This document shows positions 20,533 to 28,477 of a stretch of DNA of 39,863 bases, piece by piece. The notes below the pieces were generated by a model. It searched no databases, had not been told where the DNA came from, and saw only the letters and a program-made list of their open reading frames with translations. Source of the DNA: Oceanospirillaceae bacterium (GTDB lineage: Bacteria > Pseudomonadota > Gammaproteobacteria > Pseudomonadales > Balneatricaceae); NCBI GenBank assembly GCA_013373085.1, contig JABXIM010000140.1:1-39863 (forward strand). Direction: 5' to 3'. Both the position numbers and the translations under genes were made by a program. Numbering within the stretch: the stretch's first letter is position 1; the number at the start of each line of letters is the position of its first letter.

Positions 20533-21641
20533 CAGATCACCACCAGTTCGGCACGCAGTGCGCCGGCCTGTTTCAGGGCTTCGAGGATCGCCATCAGGTC
20601 GCCGGGGGCGGCGCCGACCTGGTTCACCGCCTCGACGATATCCTGCAACGTCGCGCCGGGCGCGAACGCAAACATATGGCCGGAACCTTCATCAACTTCG
20701 ATGCCGCTGCGTGGCGTCACCACCGTCTGGCCTTGGCTAAGGGGCTCTGGCTGGTCGACGTCGAACGACTCGGTGATCGAGACGGTCATGCTGCCATGGG
20801 TGATCGCGACCGGCGAGATGCGCACGTTCTGTCCAATCACGATGGTGCCGGTCCGCGAGTTGATGATCACCCTGGCAACCTCCTCGGCCGGCTGGACCTC
20901 AAGGTTTTCCAGCACCGAGAGGTAGGACACGCGCTGCGACGGATCCCGCGGCGCGCGCACCTCGATCGAGGCGCCATCCAGCGCGTTGGCCACGTTCGGC
21001 CCCAGCAGCCCGTTGATCTGCTCGGCGACGCGCCGCGCGGTGGTGAAGTCGGCGTAGTGCAGGTTGAGCATCAGCGTATCGCCCCGGGCGAAGGCACTCG
21101 GTACCGACCGCTCGACGGTGGCGCCGTTGGGAATCCGGCCGACACTCGGCACATTGACGGTGATCCGGGAGCCATCGCGCCCCTCGGCCCCGAGTCCCGA
21201 CACCACCAGGTTACCCTGAGCGATGGCGTAAACGTTGCCGTCGGCGCCCTTGAGCGGCGCCATCAGCAGGCTGCCTCCACGCAGGCTCTTGGCATCGCCG
21301 AGGGCCGAGACGGTAATATCGATGGTCTGGCCGGGCTTGGCGAACGCCGGCAACTCGGCGTGAATTGCCACCGCGGCGATGTTCTTCGAAGAAGGGTTCA
21401 GGTTCGCCGGAATCGCCACGCCGAAATTGTTCAGCATGTTGCGGAATGTCTGCGAGGTGAAACTGGTCTTGTCGCCGGTGCCGTCGAGTCCGACGACCAG
21501 GCCGTAGCCCACCAGCTGGTTTGGCCGCACCCCGGCGACTGAAGCAATATCCTTAAGACGATCGGCCTGGGCAAAACCGGTAAAACCATTCAACAGCAGC
21601 ATCAGCACGAGTGCGCAGGATGGGTGGAGCCGCAATGGCAT
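20532..21641 (-). CDS. flgI: Flagellar P-ring protein FlgI
   Basis: A 369-residue protein with this start. A signal peptide (about 1-26) reads [18 protein letters not shown] and ends FAQA. The mature part begins [19 protein letters not shown], the family's opening motif, and includes [10 protein letters not shown]. It forms the P-ring around the rod in the periplasm. The start is uncertain. ATG 21641 gives the best signal peptide but has no Shine-Dalgarno. ATG 21683 (14 codons earlier) has AGGGGG 5 nt upstream. ATG 21602 would lose the basic n-region. Both plausible starts lie in a 66-nt dispersed repeat, so the repeat supplies the start and MPLRLHPS. A 248-nt repeat-filled gap separates it from flgH, unusual for this operon. 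Confidence 0.92.
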   Translation of the reverse strand: MPLRLHPSCALVLMLLLNGFTGFAQADRLKDIASVAGVRPNQLVGYGLVVGLDGTGDKTSFTSQTFRNMLNNFGVAIPANLNPSSKNIAAVAIHAELPAFAKPGQTIDITVSALGDAKSLRGGSLLMAPLKGADGNVYAIAQGNLVVSGLGAEGRDGSRITVNVPSVGRIPNGATVERSVPSAFARGDTLMLNLHYADFTTARRVAEQINGLLGPNVANALDGASIEVRAPRDPSQRVSYLSVLENLEVQPAEEVARVIINSRTGTIVIGQNVRISPVAITHGSMTVSITESFDVDQPEPLSQGQTVVTPRSGIEVDEGSGHMFAFAPGATLQDIVEAVNQVGAAPGDLMAILEALKQAGALRAELVVI

Positions 21642-21684
21642 GGCGCGCGCTGTACGCACGTTGTCTGTTGCGGCGTAACCCATC
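21619..21684. repeat. GATGGGT/ACCCATC structured element E1
   Basis: A 66-nt element bounded by GATGGGT and ACCCATC with inner arms GCCGCAA/TTGCGGC. It has the same length and ends as the element at 38821-38886. It overlaps the 5' end of flgI, whose first residues it encodes on the minus strand. Confidence 0.85.
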
Positions 21685-21715
21685 GCTACCCCCTGCCGGC
21701 GAACCGACACCCCTT

Positions 21716-21784
21716 GATGGGTTACACGGCGCCCTGGCCGCATCGGAACCGGATACCCGGTGCCCAGACGCCGTTTCACCCATC
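21716..21784. repeat. GATGGGT/ACCCATC structured element E2
   Basis: A 69-nt element with ends GATGGGT/ACCCATC and inner arms ACGGCG/CGCCGT. Its right edge runs on as CTACGATTC, exactly as after the element at 38986-39055. Confidence 0.82.
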
Positions 21785-21796
21785 CTACGATTCTAA

Positions 21797-21845
21797 GGCC
21801 AGGGACGGTCTGTATGCCGAAAACGCAGGAGCATTTTTCGGCGAA
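21797..21845. repeat. Structured repeat with GCAGGAGC loop, copy D (degraded)
   Basis: GCCAGGGACGGTC, then GCCGAAAA (21816-21823) and TTTTCGGC (21835-21842) around a loop containing GCAGGAGCA. The 8-bp stem is perfect, the preceding small hairpin is decayed. It lies just downstream of flgH. Confidence 0.75.
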
Positions 21846-21889
21846 CCATCTTACAAAGCCGGGAGCGTCGTCCATCTTGCTATCCTCCC

Positions 21890-22564
21890 TCAGAACAGCC
21901 ACAGCGGACTCAGGAAGAACTTGCCGAGCCAGCCGGTGACGTTGGAATTGTGCACGGCGCCGGTGCCGCTGTAGGAAATGCGGGCGTCGGCCAGCCTGGT
22001 CGAGGCCACGGTATTGTCCGGTCCAATATCCCGTTCGCGCAGGATACCGCTGACCCGGATGTACTCGTCACCCTGGTTCAGCGTCAGCCACTTTTCGCCC
22101 CGTACCAGCAAAGTGCCGTTGGGCCGCACTTCATGCACGGTCACGGTGATGTTGCCGGAGAGGCTGTTGCTCATGTCCGATGTACCCTCGCTCTCGAACT
22201 CGCTGTCGCTTTCGAAAGAGGCGTTGATCGGATTGCCGAAGGCGCTCAAGGCATTGCCGAAAATTGTCGGCTGCGGCAGATCGAAGCCGCTGCTCTTGTC
22301 GATGTCGGTCTCGGCGGACTTGGACGACTGGGTGCGCTCCGACAGCACGATGGTGATGATATCGCCGACCCGGCTGGCGCGTCCGTCGCCATAGAGATTC
22401 ATGCTGGTCGCGGCGTTGTAGATGGAGCCGTTGACCGGCGCCGGCGGCTGGTAGGCCTGCGGCGGTACCGGTGCGAAATAGGGATTGTCCGGTTCCGGCG
22501 GCTTGGAGACGCAACCGCCAAGCACCAGGGCTACCACCAGGATCGAAACGCCACAGAGCTTCAT
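21890..22564 (-). CDS. flgH: Flagellar L-ring lipoprotein FlgH
   Basis: A 224-residue outer-membrane lipoprotein. The signal ends in the lipobox LGGC with the lipid-carrying Cys at 18. The mature N-terminus is Pro-rich ([16 protein letters not shown]), and the core [20 protein letters not shown] with [19 protein letters not shown] is typical. It forms the L-ring, the bushing in the outer membrane. GAGGTGAGGCG precedes the ATG. It follows flgG by 18 nt, but flgI begins only after about 250 nt of repeats. Confidence 0.96.
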   Translation of the reverse strand: MKLCGVSILVVALVLGGCVSKPPEPDNPYFAPVPPQAYQPPAPVNGSIYNAATSMNLYGDGRASRVGDIITIVLSERTQSSKSAETDIDKSSGFDLPQPTIFGNALSAFGNPINASFESDSEFESEGTSDMSNSLSGNITVTVHEVRPNGTLLVRGEKWLTLNQGDEYIRVSGILRERDIGPDNTVASTRLADARISYSGTGAVHNSNVTGWLGKFFLSPLWLF

Positions 22565-22582
22565 CGCCTCACCTCGGCATGA

Positions 22583-23368
22583 TCAGAGTTGCTGCGTCAC
22601 GAACGACAGCATTTCATCCGCCGTCGAGATCACGCGGGAGTTGAGTTCGTAGGCGCGCTGGGTGGTGATCATGTTGACCAGTTCCTCCACCGCGTTGACG
22701 TTGGAGCCCTCCAGCGTACCCTGCTGTAGCAGACCGGTACCGGCTTCACCGGGAATAGCCAGCTGTGGCGCCCCGCTGGCGGCGGTTTCGATGAAGAGGT
22801 TCTGGCCTATCGCCTCCAGCCCCTGCGGGTTGACGAAGTCGGCCAGCTCCAGCTGTCCGATATCCTGCGGGTTCGGATCGCCGGCTACCGTGGCCTGGAC
22901 GGTGCCATCGAGCCCGATGGTAATGCTCAGCACCTCATCGGGGATGGTGATCGCGGGCTCGATCAGAAAGCCCTCGGCGGTCACCAGCTGTCCGTCGCTG
23001 TTGATCTGGAACTGGCCGTTACGGGTGTAGGCCAGGTCGCCGTTGGGTTGCACGACCTGGAAGAAGCCGCGGCCGTTGATCGCCACGTCCAGCGGCTCCT
23101 CGGTAATCTGCAGGTCGCCGGTGGAGAACTGCTTGTGTGTGCCGACGACGCGCACCCCGCTGCCGAGCTGCAGGCCGGACGGCAGCTGCGAGTCCTGCGC
23201 CGACTGTGCCCCGGGCTGGCGCTTGATCTGGTACAGCAGGTCCTCGAACACCGCACGGTCCTTCTTGAATCCGACGGTGCTGACATTGGCGAGGTTGTTG
23301 GAAATCACCTTCAGGGACGTATCCTGGGCGCTCAGACCGGTCTTGGCGACGAACAGGGCTCCATTCAT
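22583..23368 (-). CDS. flgG: Distal rod protein FlgG
   Basis: A 261-residue rod protein, the family's normal length. N-terminal TGLSAQDTSLKVISNNLANV with STVGFKKDRAVFEDLLYQ, and C-terminal LEGSNVNAVEELVNMITTQR with AYELNSRVISTADEML, are the standard rod motifs. It polymerises in the periplasm to form the distal rod through the P- and L-rings. It lies 23 nt after flgF and 18 nt before flgH within one transcript. Confidence 0.97.
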   Translation of the reverse strand: MNGALFVAKTGLSAQDTSLKVISNNLANVSTVGFKKDRAVFEDLLYQIKRQPGAQSAQDSQLPSGLQLGSGVRVVGTHKQFSTGDLQITEEPLDVAINGRGFFQVVQPNGDLAYTRNGQFQINSDGQLVTAEGFLIEPAITIPDEVLSITIGLDGTVQATVAGDPNPQDIGQLELADFVNPQGLEAIGQNLFIETAASGAPQLAIPGEAGTGLLQQGTLEGSNVNAVEELVNMITTQRAYELNSRVISTADEMLSFVTQQL

Positions 23369-23391
23369 AACTGCTTGGCTCCTTGGGGCGA

Positions 23392-24135
23392 TCAGCTCAG
23401 CCGCAGCACGCGGGCAGCGGCGGTGGAATTTTCTTCGGCGGTCTTCATCAGCTTGACCTGTACCTCGAACTGGCGCGCCAGGCTGATGATGTCGGTCAGT
23501 TCGCTGACCGCGTTGACGTTGCTGGTTTCGAGGTACCCAGGCCGAATACGCACATCGAGTGCCGGCGGCTGGATCAGGTTGCCCTCCGCGCGCATCAGGC
23601 CGTCCTCGCCCTTGAACAGCGTCCCGGGATCGGGATCGACCAGCTTCAGACGATCCACCAGCAGCAGCTCGGCGGCATCTTCACCAAGCGGCCGGGCGCT
23701 GATGGTGCCGTCAACGCCGATATCAACCTTCTCCGACGGCGGAATGATGACCGGAATCCCCCCGGCGCCCAGCACCGGCAATCCGCTGCCCGTCACCAGT
23801 TGGTTGGCGGCATCGATCTGCAGCTCGCCGGCGCGGGTATAGGCCTCGCTGCCATCGGGTGCCACCACCGCGAGCCAGCCGTCGCCATCGATGGCGACAT
23901 CGAGATCCCGCCCCGTCTGCGTCAGGGTGCCGGTGCTGATGTCGGTGGCGGGACGCTCGGTCTGGGCATAGACGCGGCTCGCCATGCCATCGCCAAAGAC
24001 GGGCATGGCGCGCGCCTGGGCAAGGTCGGCCTTGAAGCCGGTGGTGGTCGCGTTGGCAAGGTTGTTGGCATGGGCCTGCTGCGCCAGCATCGTCTCGCGG
24101 GCACCGCTCATCGCCACGAAGAGCACTTTATCCAT
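23392..24135 (-). CDS. flgF: Proximal rod protein FlgF
   Basis: A 247-residue rod protein. N-terminal MDKVLFVAMSGARETMLAQQ with NNLANATTTGFKADLAQARA, and C-terminal LETSNVNAVSELTDIISLAR, are FlgF motifs. The ATG at 24135 has AGGAG 9 nt upstream and matches family starts; the longer in-frame opening upstream crosses the sigma-54 promoter and is not coding. It is the first gene of flgFGHIJ, with its own sigma-54 promoter about 80-95 nt upstream and flgE's terminator before that. Confidence 0.96.
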   Translation of the reverse strand: MDKVLFVAMSGARETMLAQQAHANNLANATTTGFKADLAQARAMPVFGDGMASRVYAQTERPATDISTGTLTQTGRDLDVAIDGDGWLAVVAPDGSEAYTRAGELQIDAANQLVTGSGLPVLGAGGIPVIIPPSEKVDIGVDGTISARPLGEDAAELLLVDRLKLVDPDPGTLFKGEDGLMRAEGNLIQPPALDVRIRPGYLETSNVNAVSELTDIISLARQFEVQVKLMKTAEENSTAAARVLRLS

Positions 24136-24215
24136 CGCTCGCTCCTGTAGACGCCTGCCGGGGCGGCAAACGCCGGGGAAATCCTTTGCCGCTTTCACGG
24201 CTATATCCCTATAGA

Positions 24216-24231
24216 AGCAATGCACGTGCCA
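24216..24231 (-). promoter_or_regulatory. Sigma-54 (RpoN) promoter of flgFGHIJ
   Basis: Read leftward, TGGCACG, TGCA, TTGCT: a full match to TGGCACG-N4-TTGCW, with GG and GC elements 12 nt apart. The predicted start leaves a ~70-nt leader before flgF. FleR or FleQ would be the activator. Confidence 0.92.
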
Positions 24232-24340
24232 GGAAAGTGTCGGAGGACCGGTGACAAATCTTGGCACGGACCGGAGGGTGGGTATAGCGATGCATCCCCG
24301 GGAATTCGAACGTTTTCCGCAAGACACGGGCATCGCGTAA

Positions 24341-24390
24341 CCGCCAGGGACGGCGAAAATCCTGATAACGCAGGAGCAGTTATCAGGGAA
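24341..24390. repeat. Structured repeat with GCAGGAGC loop, copy C
   Basis: A CGCC...GGCG hairpin (24342-24355), then a perfect 9-bp hairpin CCTGATAAC/GTTATCAGG around loop GCAGGAGCA (24361-24387). The loop matches copies A, B and D while the stem differs. Confidence 0.88.
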
Positions 24391-24396
24391 CCCGCA

Positions 24397-24434
24397 ATAT
24401 CGATCGCGGTACCGATCGATTGGTATCGGTCGGC
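24397..24434. repeat. 38-nt ATATCGATCG repeat, copy 1
   Basis: ATATCGATCG, 7 variable bases, GATCGATTGGT, TCGG and GGC. It matches the reverse complement of 38948-38985 at 31 of 38 positions with no gaps. Confidence 0.85.
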
Positions 24435-24440
24435 GGAGGA

Positions 24441-24478
24441 TGTTGGGTTACGCGGCTACGCCGCTGCACCCAACCTAC
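24441..24478. repeat. GTAGGTTGGGTG palindromic repeat, copy 2
   Basis: The inverted near-copy of 19428-19465: reads TGTTGGGTTACGCGGC, TAC, GCCGCTGCACCCAACCTAC. The inner stem GCGGC/GCCGC is kept. Confidence 0.85.
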
Positions 24479-24502
24479 AAAAGACAGTCCCCGCCCGCAA
24501 CG

Positions 24503-24536
24503 AAAAAGGCGGCGCCGGTATGGGTCCGGCGCCGCC
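24503..24536 (-). terminator. Rho-independent terminator of flgBCDE
   Basis: A perfect 11-bp stem GGCGGCGCCGG/CCGGCGCCGCC (24508-24518 and 24526-24536) with a 7-nt loop, followed leftward by five Ts (A-run 24503-24507). It is about 40 nt after the flgE stop and separates the two sigma-54 operons. Confidence 0.92.
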
Positions 24537-24542
24537 TTGGAG

Positions 24543-24567
24543 ATTCGCCCGGAAGCCGGGCTCCCAC
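24543..24567. repeat. Single REP-like hairpin
   Basis: Read leftward: GTGGGAGCCCGG, CTT, CCGGGCGAAT. It shares the GTGGGAGC...GCGAAT frame with the pair at 4555-4635. It lies between the flgE stop and its terminator. Confidence 0.75.
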
Positions 24568-24576
24568 AATCTTGCG

Positions 24577-25863
24577 TCAGATCTGCAGAATGGTCTGTGT
24601 CACGGTGTTGAGCGTTTCCAGGGTCTTGGAGTTGGCCTGGAAGTTACGTTGCGCTTCGATCAGCCGCACCAGCTCCGCCGACAGGTCGACGTTGGACTGT
24701 TCCAGCGCCGCCGAGCGCAAAGTGCCGTTGAGGCCGGCGCCCGGGGGGTTTGTGATGGCGGCGCCCGAATCCAGCGTCGCCGTCCATTCGGTATCGCCGC
24801 TGGGTTGCAGACCGGATTCGTTCGCGAAGGTCGAAATCGCCACCACGCCCAGCGACTGGTTCTGGCCGTTGCTGAACGACGCCACCATTTCACCGTTGTT
24901 ACCGAAACTTACGCCGATCAGGTCACCCTTGGTATAACCGTCCTGGTCCTGGCTCTTGACGATGGAAGCCGAGGCGAACTGGGTGGTGTTGGTCAGGTCG
25001 AGCTCGATTTCAGTAGCCGGGTTGGCGAGATCCGCCCCCAGAATGGTGATTTTCGGCGCATCGCCACCCGGAACCGTGAGCACGTTGCCATTGATACTGC
25101 TCAAAAGTCCGTTGGTGGTATCGAACTGCACTTCAATCGGGCCAGGCTCCGTCCCGGTACCGGCTGTATCGAGCTTGCCGATATCCAGCAGCTGGGTGCC
25201 GTTCAGGTAGGCATACATATCGTACAGACCAGTCCCCTCGCCCTGCTCGACCAGGTTGAGCTTGATCGTATGCTCGTTACCAAGGCTGTCGAAAGTACGC
25301 ATGGTGGTGCTGTAGGAATAGGTCGCAGGATCGTCCGGATCGTAGGCGAGAGTCGGCGCAACGGCGCCGGTATCGATATTGAAGGCGAGATCCATGTTTT
25401 CGGTCGGCTTCGGCGGGCTCTCCTTTTCCGTTACCGCCAGGTTGCCGATCGGCAACAGCGCGCCCTGCTCGTCGAGTCCGTAACCTTGCAGGTAACTGCC
25501 GGTCTTGGAAATGATATTGCCATCCCGGTCCAGCTCGAAGGCGCCGGCACGGGTATAGGTCACGCTACCCTGACCATCGTTGAGCTGAAAGAAGCCGGCG
25601 CCGTTGATCGCCAGGTCGAGGTTGTTATTGGTGAACTCCGTGGTGCCGGCGCTGAAGTCCTGGGCGATATCGGACACCGTAACGCCAGAGCCGGCGATAT
25701 TGCTCGACCCCGCGCCGACGACAGTCGAGGCGTAGATGTCGGCGAACTCGGTGCGAGAGGCCTTGAAGCCGACGGTACTGGAGTTCGCAATGTTGTTACC
25801 GGTGACGTCCAGATCGGTCGAGGCCGCTTTCAGCCCGGTAATTGCCGTATTGAAACCTGCCAT
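24577..25863 (-). CDS. flgE: Flagellar hook protein FlgE
   Basis: A 428-residue hook subunit. N-terminal MAGFNTAITGLKAASTDLDV with TGNNIANSSTVGFKASRTEF, the motif NNNLDLAINGAGFFQL, and C-terminal EQSNVDLSAELVRLIEAQRN followed by FQANSKTLETLNTVTQTI are FlgE signatures. It is exported and assembles on the rod under the FlgD cap. It follows flgD by 11 nt and ends at a strong terminator, closing the flgBCDE operon. Confidence 0.97.
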   Translation of the reverse strand: MAGFNTAITGLKAASTDLDVTGNNIANSSTVGFKASRTEFADIYASTVVGAGSSNIAGSGVTVSDIAQDFSAGTTEFTNNNLDLAINGAGFFQLNDGQGSVTYTRAGAFELDRDGNIISKTGSYLQGYGLDEQGALLPIGNLAVTEKESPPKPTENMDLAFNIDTGAVAPTLAYDPDDPATYSYSTTMRTFDSLGNEHTIKLNLVEQGEGTGLYDMYAYLNGTQLLDIGKLDTAGTGTEPGPIEVQFDTTNGLLSSINGNVLTVPGGDAPKITILGADLANPATEIELDLTNTTQFASASIVKSQDQDGYTKGDLIGVSFGNNGEMVASFSNGQNQSLGVVAISTFANESGLQPSGDTEWTATLDSGAAITNPPGAGLNGTLRSAALEQSNVDLSAELVRLIEAQRNFQANSKTLETLNTVTQTILQI

Positions 25864-25874
25864 GCTGTTCTCTC

Positions 25875-26549
25875 TCAGCCAAGTTGTTTGATGTTGTCGA
25901 CGGAGGTCGAGCCGACATCGGTGTTGACCTGCATGCCGATACCGTTCTGTCCCAGGGTGACGCTGTTGATCCGGTGCCCGATATAGACATCCAGTGTTTC
26001 GAGGTTATCGCCGACCTGGGCCTGGGCGATAACCTTGTACTGGCCGGCGGGCGTGTTGTCGTTGCCGTGCCAGACGAAACTGTGATCGCCGGCGATTTGA
26101 GCGCCCATCTGCTGACGGTCCACCAGCACACCGTTGCGGTCATAAATCGACAGCCATATATCCGAGGCGGCGTTATCGAGGCTGACCAGGCCGTCCACCT
26201 GACCATCGTCCGTCAGGGTGGCAAGATCGGTCTGCACGAAGGCTCTCTGGCCCACCATCGACGAGGCCTGCAGCGCCGCCTGGCTGCTCAGCAGCGACTC
26301 GCCCATCGACTCGACGGTCTTGGTCAGGTTGGCCATGCTCTCGACGTTGCTCATGGTGGCGATCTGCTGCATGAAGTCGTTGGTATCGGCGGGGCTGGTC
26401 GGGTCCTGGTTCTGCAGCTGCGCGATCATCAGCTTCATGAACATCTCGCTGTCCGACTCGGCCTTGCTCTTCGAACTGCTGTTGGCCTGATTGGCCTGAT
26501 TTATCTGGTCAAAGACATTGCTGCCGTTGACGTTATTGACGTTACTCAT
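25875..26549 (-). CDS. flgD: Hook assembly (capping) protein FlgD
   Basis: A 224-residue protein. The N-terminal region contains the export/cap motif MFMKLMIAQLQNQDPTSPAD (about 36-55) and MQQIATMSNVESM. The C-terminal half has FlgD Tudor/FLgD-Ig-type strands including WHGNDNTPAGQYKV. It caps the growing hook and is then replaced by FlgK. It starts 19 nt after flgC. Confidence 0.96.
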   Translation of the reverse strand: MSNVNNVNGSNVFDQINQANQANSSSKSKAESDSEMFMKLMIAQLQNQDPTSPADTNDFMQQIATMSNVESMANLTKTVESMGESLLSSQAALQASSMVGQRAFVQTDLATLTDDGQVDGLVSLDNAASDIWLSIYDRNGVLVDRQQMGAQIAGDHSFVWHGNDNTPAGQYKVIAQAQVGDNLETLDVYIGHRINSVTLGQNGIGMQVNTDVGSTSVDNIKQLG

Positions 26550-26568
26550 GGCGATTTACCTCCCGGGA

Positions 26569-27000
26569 CTATTGCCCGAGCGACAATGTACGCTGCAGCA
26601 TCTGCTTGGCAGTGTCCATGATGTCGGCATTGATCTGAAAAGAGCGCGAGGCCGAGATCATGTCGGCCATTTCCTCGACGACGTTGACGTTGGGGTAGTA
26701 GATGTAACCGTTCTCGTCGGCCATCGGATGATTCGGGCTGTACTCCTGACGCAACGGGGCATCGCTTTCCACAATTCCTTCCACCCGTACACCCTGTCCC
26801 GCTTCGGTTTCGGTCGCCGGCCACAGGCTGCCCTGATCGAGCGGCTGCACCTCGAACACCGGATGACGGGCCCGGTAGGTATCGCCATAGCTGGAGCTGA
26901 TGCTGTCGGCGTTGGCCAGGTTGCTCGCAGTGGTATTGAGGCGCACGGTCTGGGCGTTCATGGCGGAACCGGCGATATTGAAGACGTTGGACAGTGACAT
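26569..27000 (-). CDS. flgC: Proximal rod protein FlgC
   Basis: A 143-residue protein with N-terminal MSLSNVFNIAGSAMNAQTVR and ASNLANADS, central YYPNVNVVEEMADMISASRS, and FQINADIMDTAKQML near the end, all standard for FlgC. It forms part of the proximal rod in the periplasm. It lies 2 nt after flgB. Confidence 0.97.
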   Translation of the reverse strand: MSLSNVFNIAGSAMNAQTVRLNTTASNLANADSISSSYGDTYRARHPVFEVQPLDQGSLWPATETEAGQGVRVEGIVESDAPLRQEYSPNHPMADENGYIYYPNVNVVEEMADMISASRSFQINADIMDTAKQMLQRTLSLGQ

Positions 27001-27002
27001 GC

Positions 27003-27404
27003 TTACTCACCCTTCAGCGCTTTGCTGAGTCCCTGGAATTTGCGATTGAGAAAGTCGAACGAGGCCTGGTAGTCGAGCGCGTTCTCGGTATAGCGCGCCA
27101 TTTCCTGCTGCACTTCGACGGTGTTGCCGTCGACGCTCGGCTGGGTCGGTGTCCGGAACATCAGGTCGGCGGCCAGCGACGGATCGGCAATCAGTTGCTG
27201 GTGACCGCCAGCAGTGGTCTGCAGCGCCAGTGTCGGCTGAGCCGACTGCTCGCCCTTGAGGATGGCTTCGAAGTCGAGGTCCCGGGCCTTGTATCCCGGC
27301 GTATCGGCGTTGGCGATATTGTTGGCCAGCACCTCCGCGCGACGGGCGCGCAACAGCGTTGCCTGCTCGTGAATTCCCAGCGCGCTGTCGAAACTGATGG
27401 ACAT
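27003..27404 (-). CDS. flgB: Proximal rod protein FlgB
   Basis: A 133-residue protein. MSISFDSALGIHEQATLLRA and AEVLANNIANADTPGYKARD are FlgB motifs; the end carries NALDYQASFDFLNRKFQGL. The ATG at 27404 was chosen from homology and a GAGAGG upstream; an earlier in-frame start would overlap the promoter. It is the first gene of the flgBCDE operon, with a near-perfect sigma-54 promoter about 35 nt upstream. Confidence 0.97.
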   Translation of the reverse strand: MSISFDSALGIHEQATLLRARRAEVLANNIANADTPGYKARDLDFEAILKGEQSAQPTLALQTTAGGHQQLIADPSLAADLMFRTPTQPSVDGNTVEVQQEMARYTENALDYQASFDFLNRKFQGLSKALKGE

Positions 27405-27438
27405 CCGATTGCCTCTCGTTAGCTCTCGGACAAGACAA

Positions 27439-27454
27439 AGCAATCCATATGCCA
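27439..27454 (-). promoter_or_regulatory. Sigma-54 (RpoN) promoter of flgBCDE
   Basis: Read leftward, TGGCATA, TGGA, TTGCT: it matches TGGCAC-N5-TTGCW with correct 12-nt spacing of the GG and GC elements. Upstream (27455-27550) there is room for an activator site; a TTGCCGC/GCGGCAA hairpin or dyad at 27527-27544 sits about 75-100 nt upstream. Confidence 0.9.
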
Positions 27455-27551
27455 ATCGCCCAAAAGCCCATATTTACAGGCTTTTCCATCAACACGGCGA
27501 ATCGGCCGCGGCAGCCGTTTGCCGCTTTGCCGCCGGAGCGGCAAGGGGGAA

Positions 27552-27613
27552 CTGGCTAGTGACTAGTGGCTAGTGGCAGGATCGCGGTTACCGCTCACCA
27601 CTCAGGGCTCACC
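27552..27613. repeat. CTAGTGR / GTGAG low-complexity tandem tract
   Basis: TGGCTAGTGACTAGTGGC followed by TAGTGGC repeats the heptamer CTAGTGR three times. The minus strand then reads GGTGAG, CCTGAG, TGGTGAGCGGT, a decayed hexamer-like run. It lies directly after the cheR stop codon. Confidence 0.75.
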
Positions 27614-27614
27614 A

Positions 27615-28466
27615 TCAAACAGCCTGATAGATGATGCCGGGCCGGCAGTGGATCATGCGGTAACAGTCGGACAGTCCCGACAGCGACTCCGACGCCCCGA
27701 GAAACAGGTAGCCGCCGGGGCGCAGCTGCTGCCGCATGCGCCGCAGGATGTCGAGCTTGAGTTCGGTGGAAAAATAGATCAGCACGTTGCGGCAGAAGAT
27801 GACGTCGAACTGGCCGAGGCTGCCGTAGGGGCCGAGCAGATTCAGACTCTGGAACCTGACCCGGGAGCGGATCGCCGGCTTCACGGCCCAGTTGCCATCG
27901 ATATCGCGAATGAAGTGGCGTTGCTGCCGCTCCTGTGACAGACCGCGGCCGATCGCCAGCATTTCGTAACGTGCCGCACGCGCCTGCTCCAGTACCCGGG
28001 TCGAGATGTCGGTGGCCAGGATCTCCTCCCCGGCGGCCAACGCGCCGGGGTTCGCCTGGCGGTATTCGTCCAGCAACATGCTGATCGAATAGGGTTCCTG
28101 CCCGGTGGAGCAGGCGGCGGACCAGATGCGCAGGCGCCGACGGCCAATCTCGCCACGCAGCTCCGGCAGCACCTTGTCGGAAAGTATCTCGAATGGATGG
28201 ACATCGCGAAACCAGAGGGTTTCGTTGGTCGTCATCGCATCGATGACGCTTTCACGCAGCCGCAGTCCCGCCGGGCTCTTCAGGCGCGTCAACAGGTCAC
28301 TGAGACAGCCGACCTGCTGCTCACGCATGATGCCGCCGAGCCGGCTCTGCACCAGGTACTGCTTGTGCTCGGCCAGCAGAATACCGCAACTGGTTTCCAG
28401 AAACTGGCAGAACTGCCGGAAATCCTCGTCGTTGATACTGAAGGAACGTCCTGTCCCTTGGATCAT
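27615..28466 (-). CDS. cheR: Chemotaxis protein methyltransferase CheR
   Basis: A 283-residue SAM-dependent methyltransferase. The N-terminal helical domain (about 10-80) leads into the catalytic domain with MTTNETLWFRD, the SAM-binding loop WSAACSTGQEPYSISM and FCRNVLIYF. It methylates glutamates on chemoreceptors in the cytoplasm for adaptation. AAGGAAAA precedes the ATG. It starts 11 nt after cheV. Placement of cheV-cheR just upstream of flgB is the standard Pseudomonas/Vibrio order. Confidence 0.97.
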   Translation of the reverse strand: MIQGTGRSFSINDEDFRQFCQFLETSCGILLAEHKQYLVQSRLGGIMREQQVGCLSDLLTRLKSPAGLRLRESVIDAMTTNETLWFRDVHPFEILSDKVLPELRGEIGRRRLRIWSAACSTGQEPYSISMLLDEYRQANPGALAAGEEILATDISTRVLEQARAARYEMLAIGRGLSQERQQRHFIRDIDGNWAVKPAIRSRVRFQSLNLLGPYGSLGQFDVIFCRNVLIYFSTELKLDILRRMRQQLRPGGYLFLGASESLSGLSDCYRMIHCRPGIIYQAV

Positions 28467-28477
28467 GCCATTTTCCT

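Larger units (their letters stand above)
24136..24576. other. flgE-flgF intergenic region, mostly repeats
   Basis: This 441-nt gap, much longer than in most flg operons, contains from left to right: the flgF leader, its sigma-54 promoter (24216-24231), a GCAGGAGC hairpin repeat (24341-24390), a 38-nt ATATCGATCG repeat (24397-24434), a GTTGGGTTACG palindrome (24441-24478), the flgE terminator (24503-24536) and a REP-like hairpin (24543-24567). No coding sequence was recognised. Confidence 0.8.

Noticed and set aside
21642-21902. An extended N-terminus for FlgI reaching 21902
   Set aside because: The extra 87 residues translate two structured repeats, have no homology to FlgI and would bury the signal peptide.
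24220-25986. A 588-codon open frame opposite flgE
   Set aside because: It is antisense to the complete hook gene and runs through dispersed repeats and a terminator; low-complexity composition and no recognisable family.
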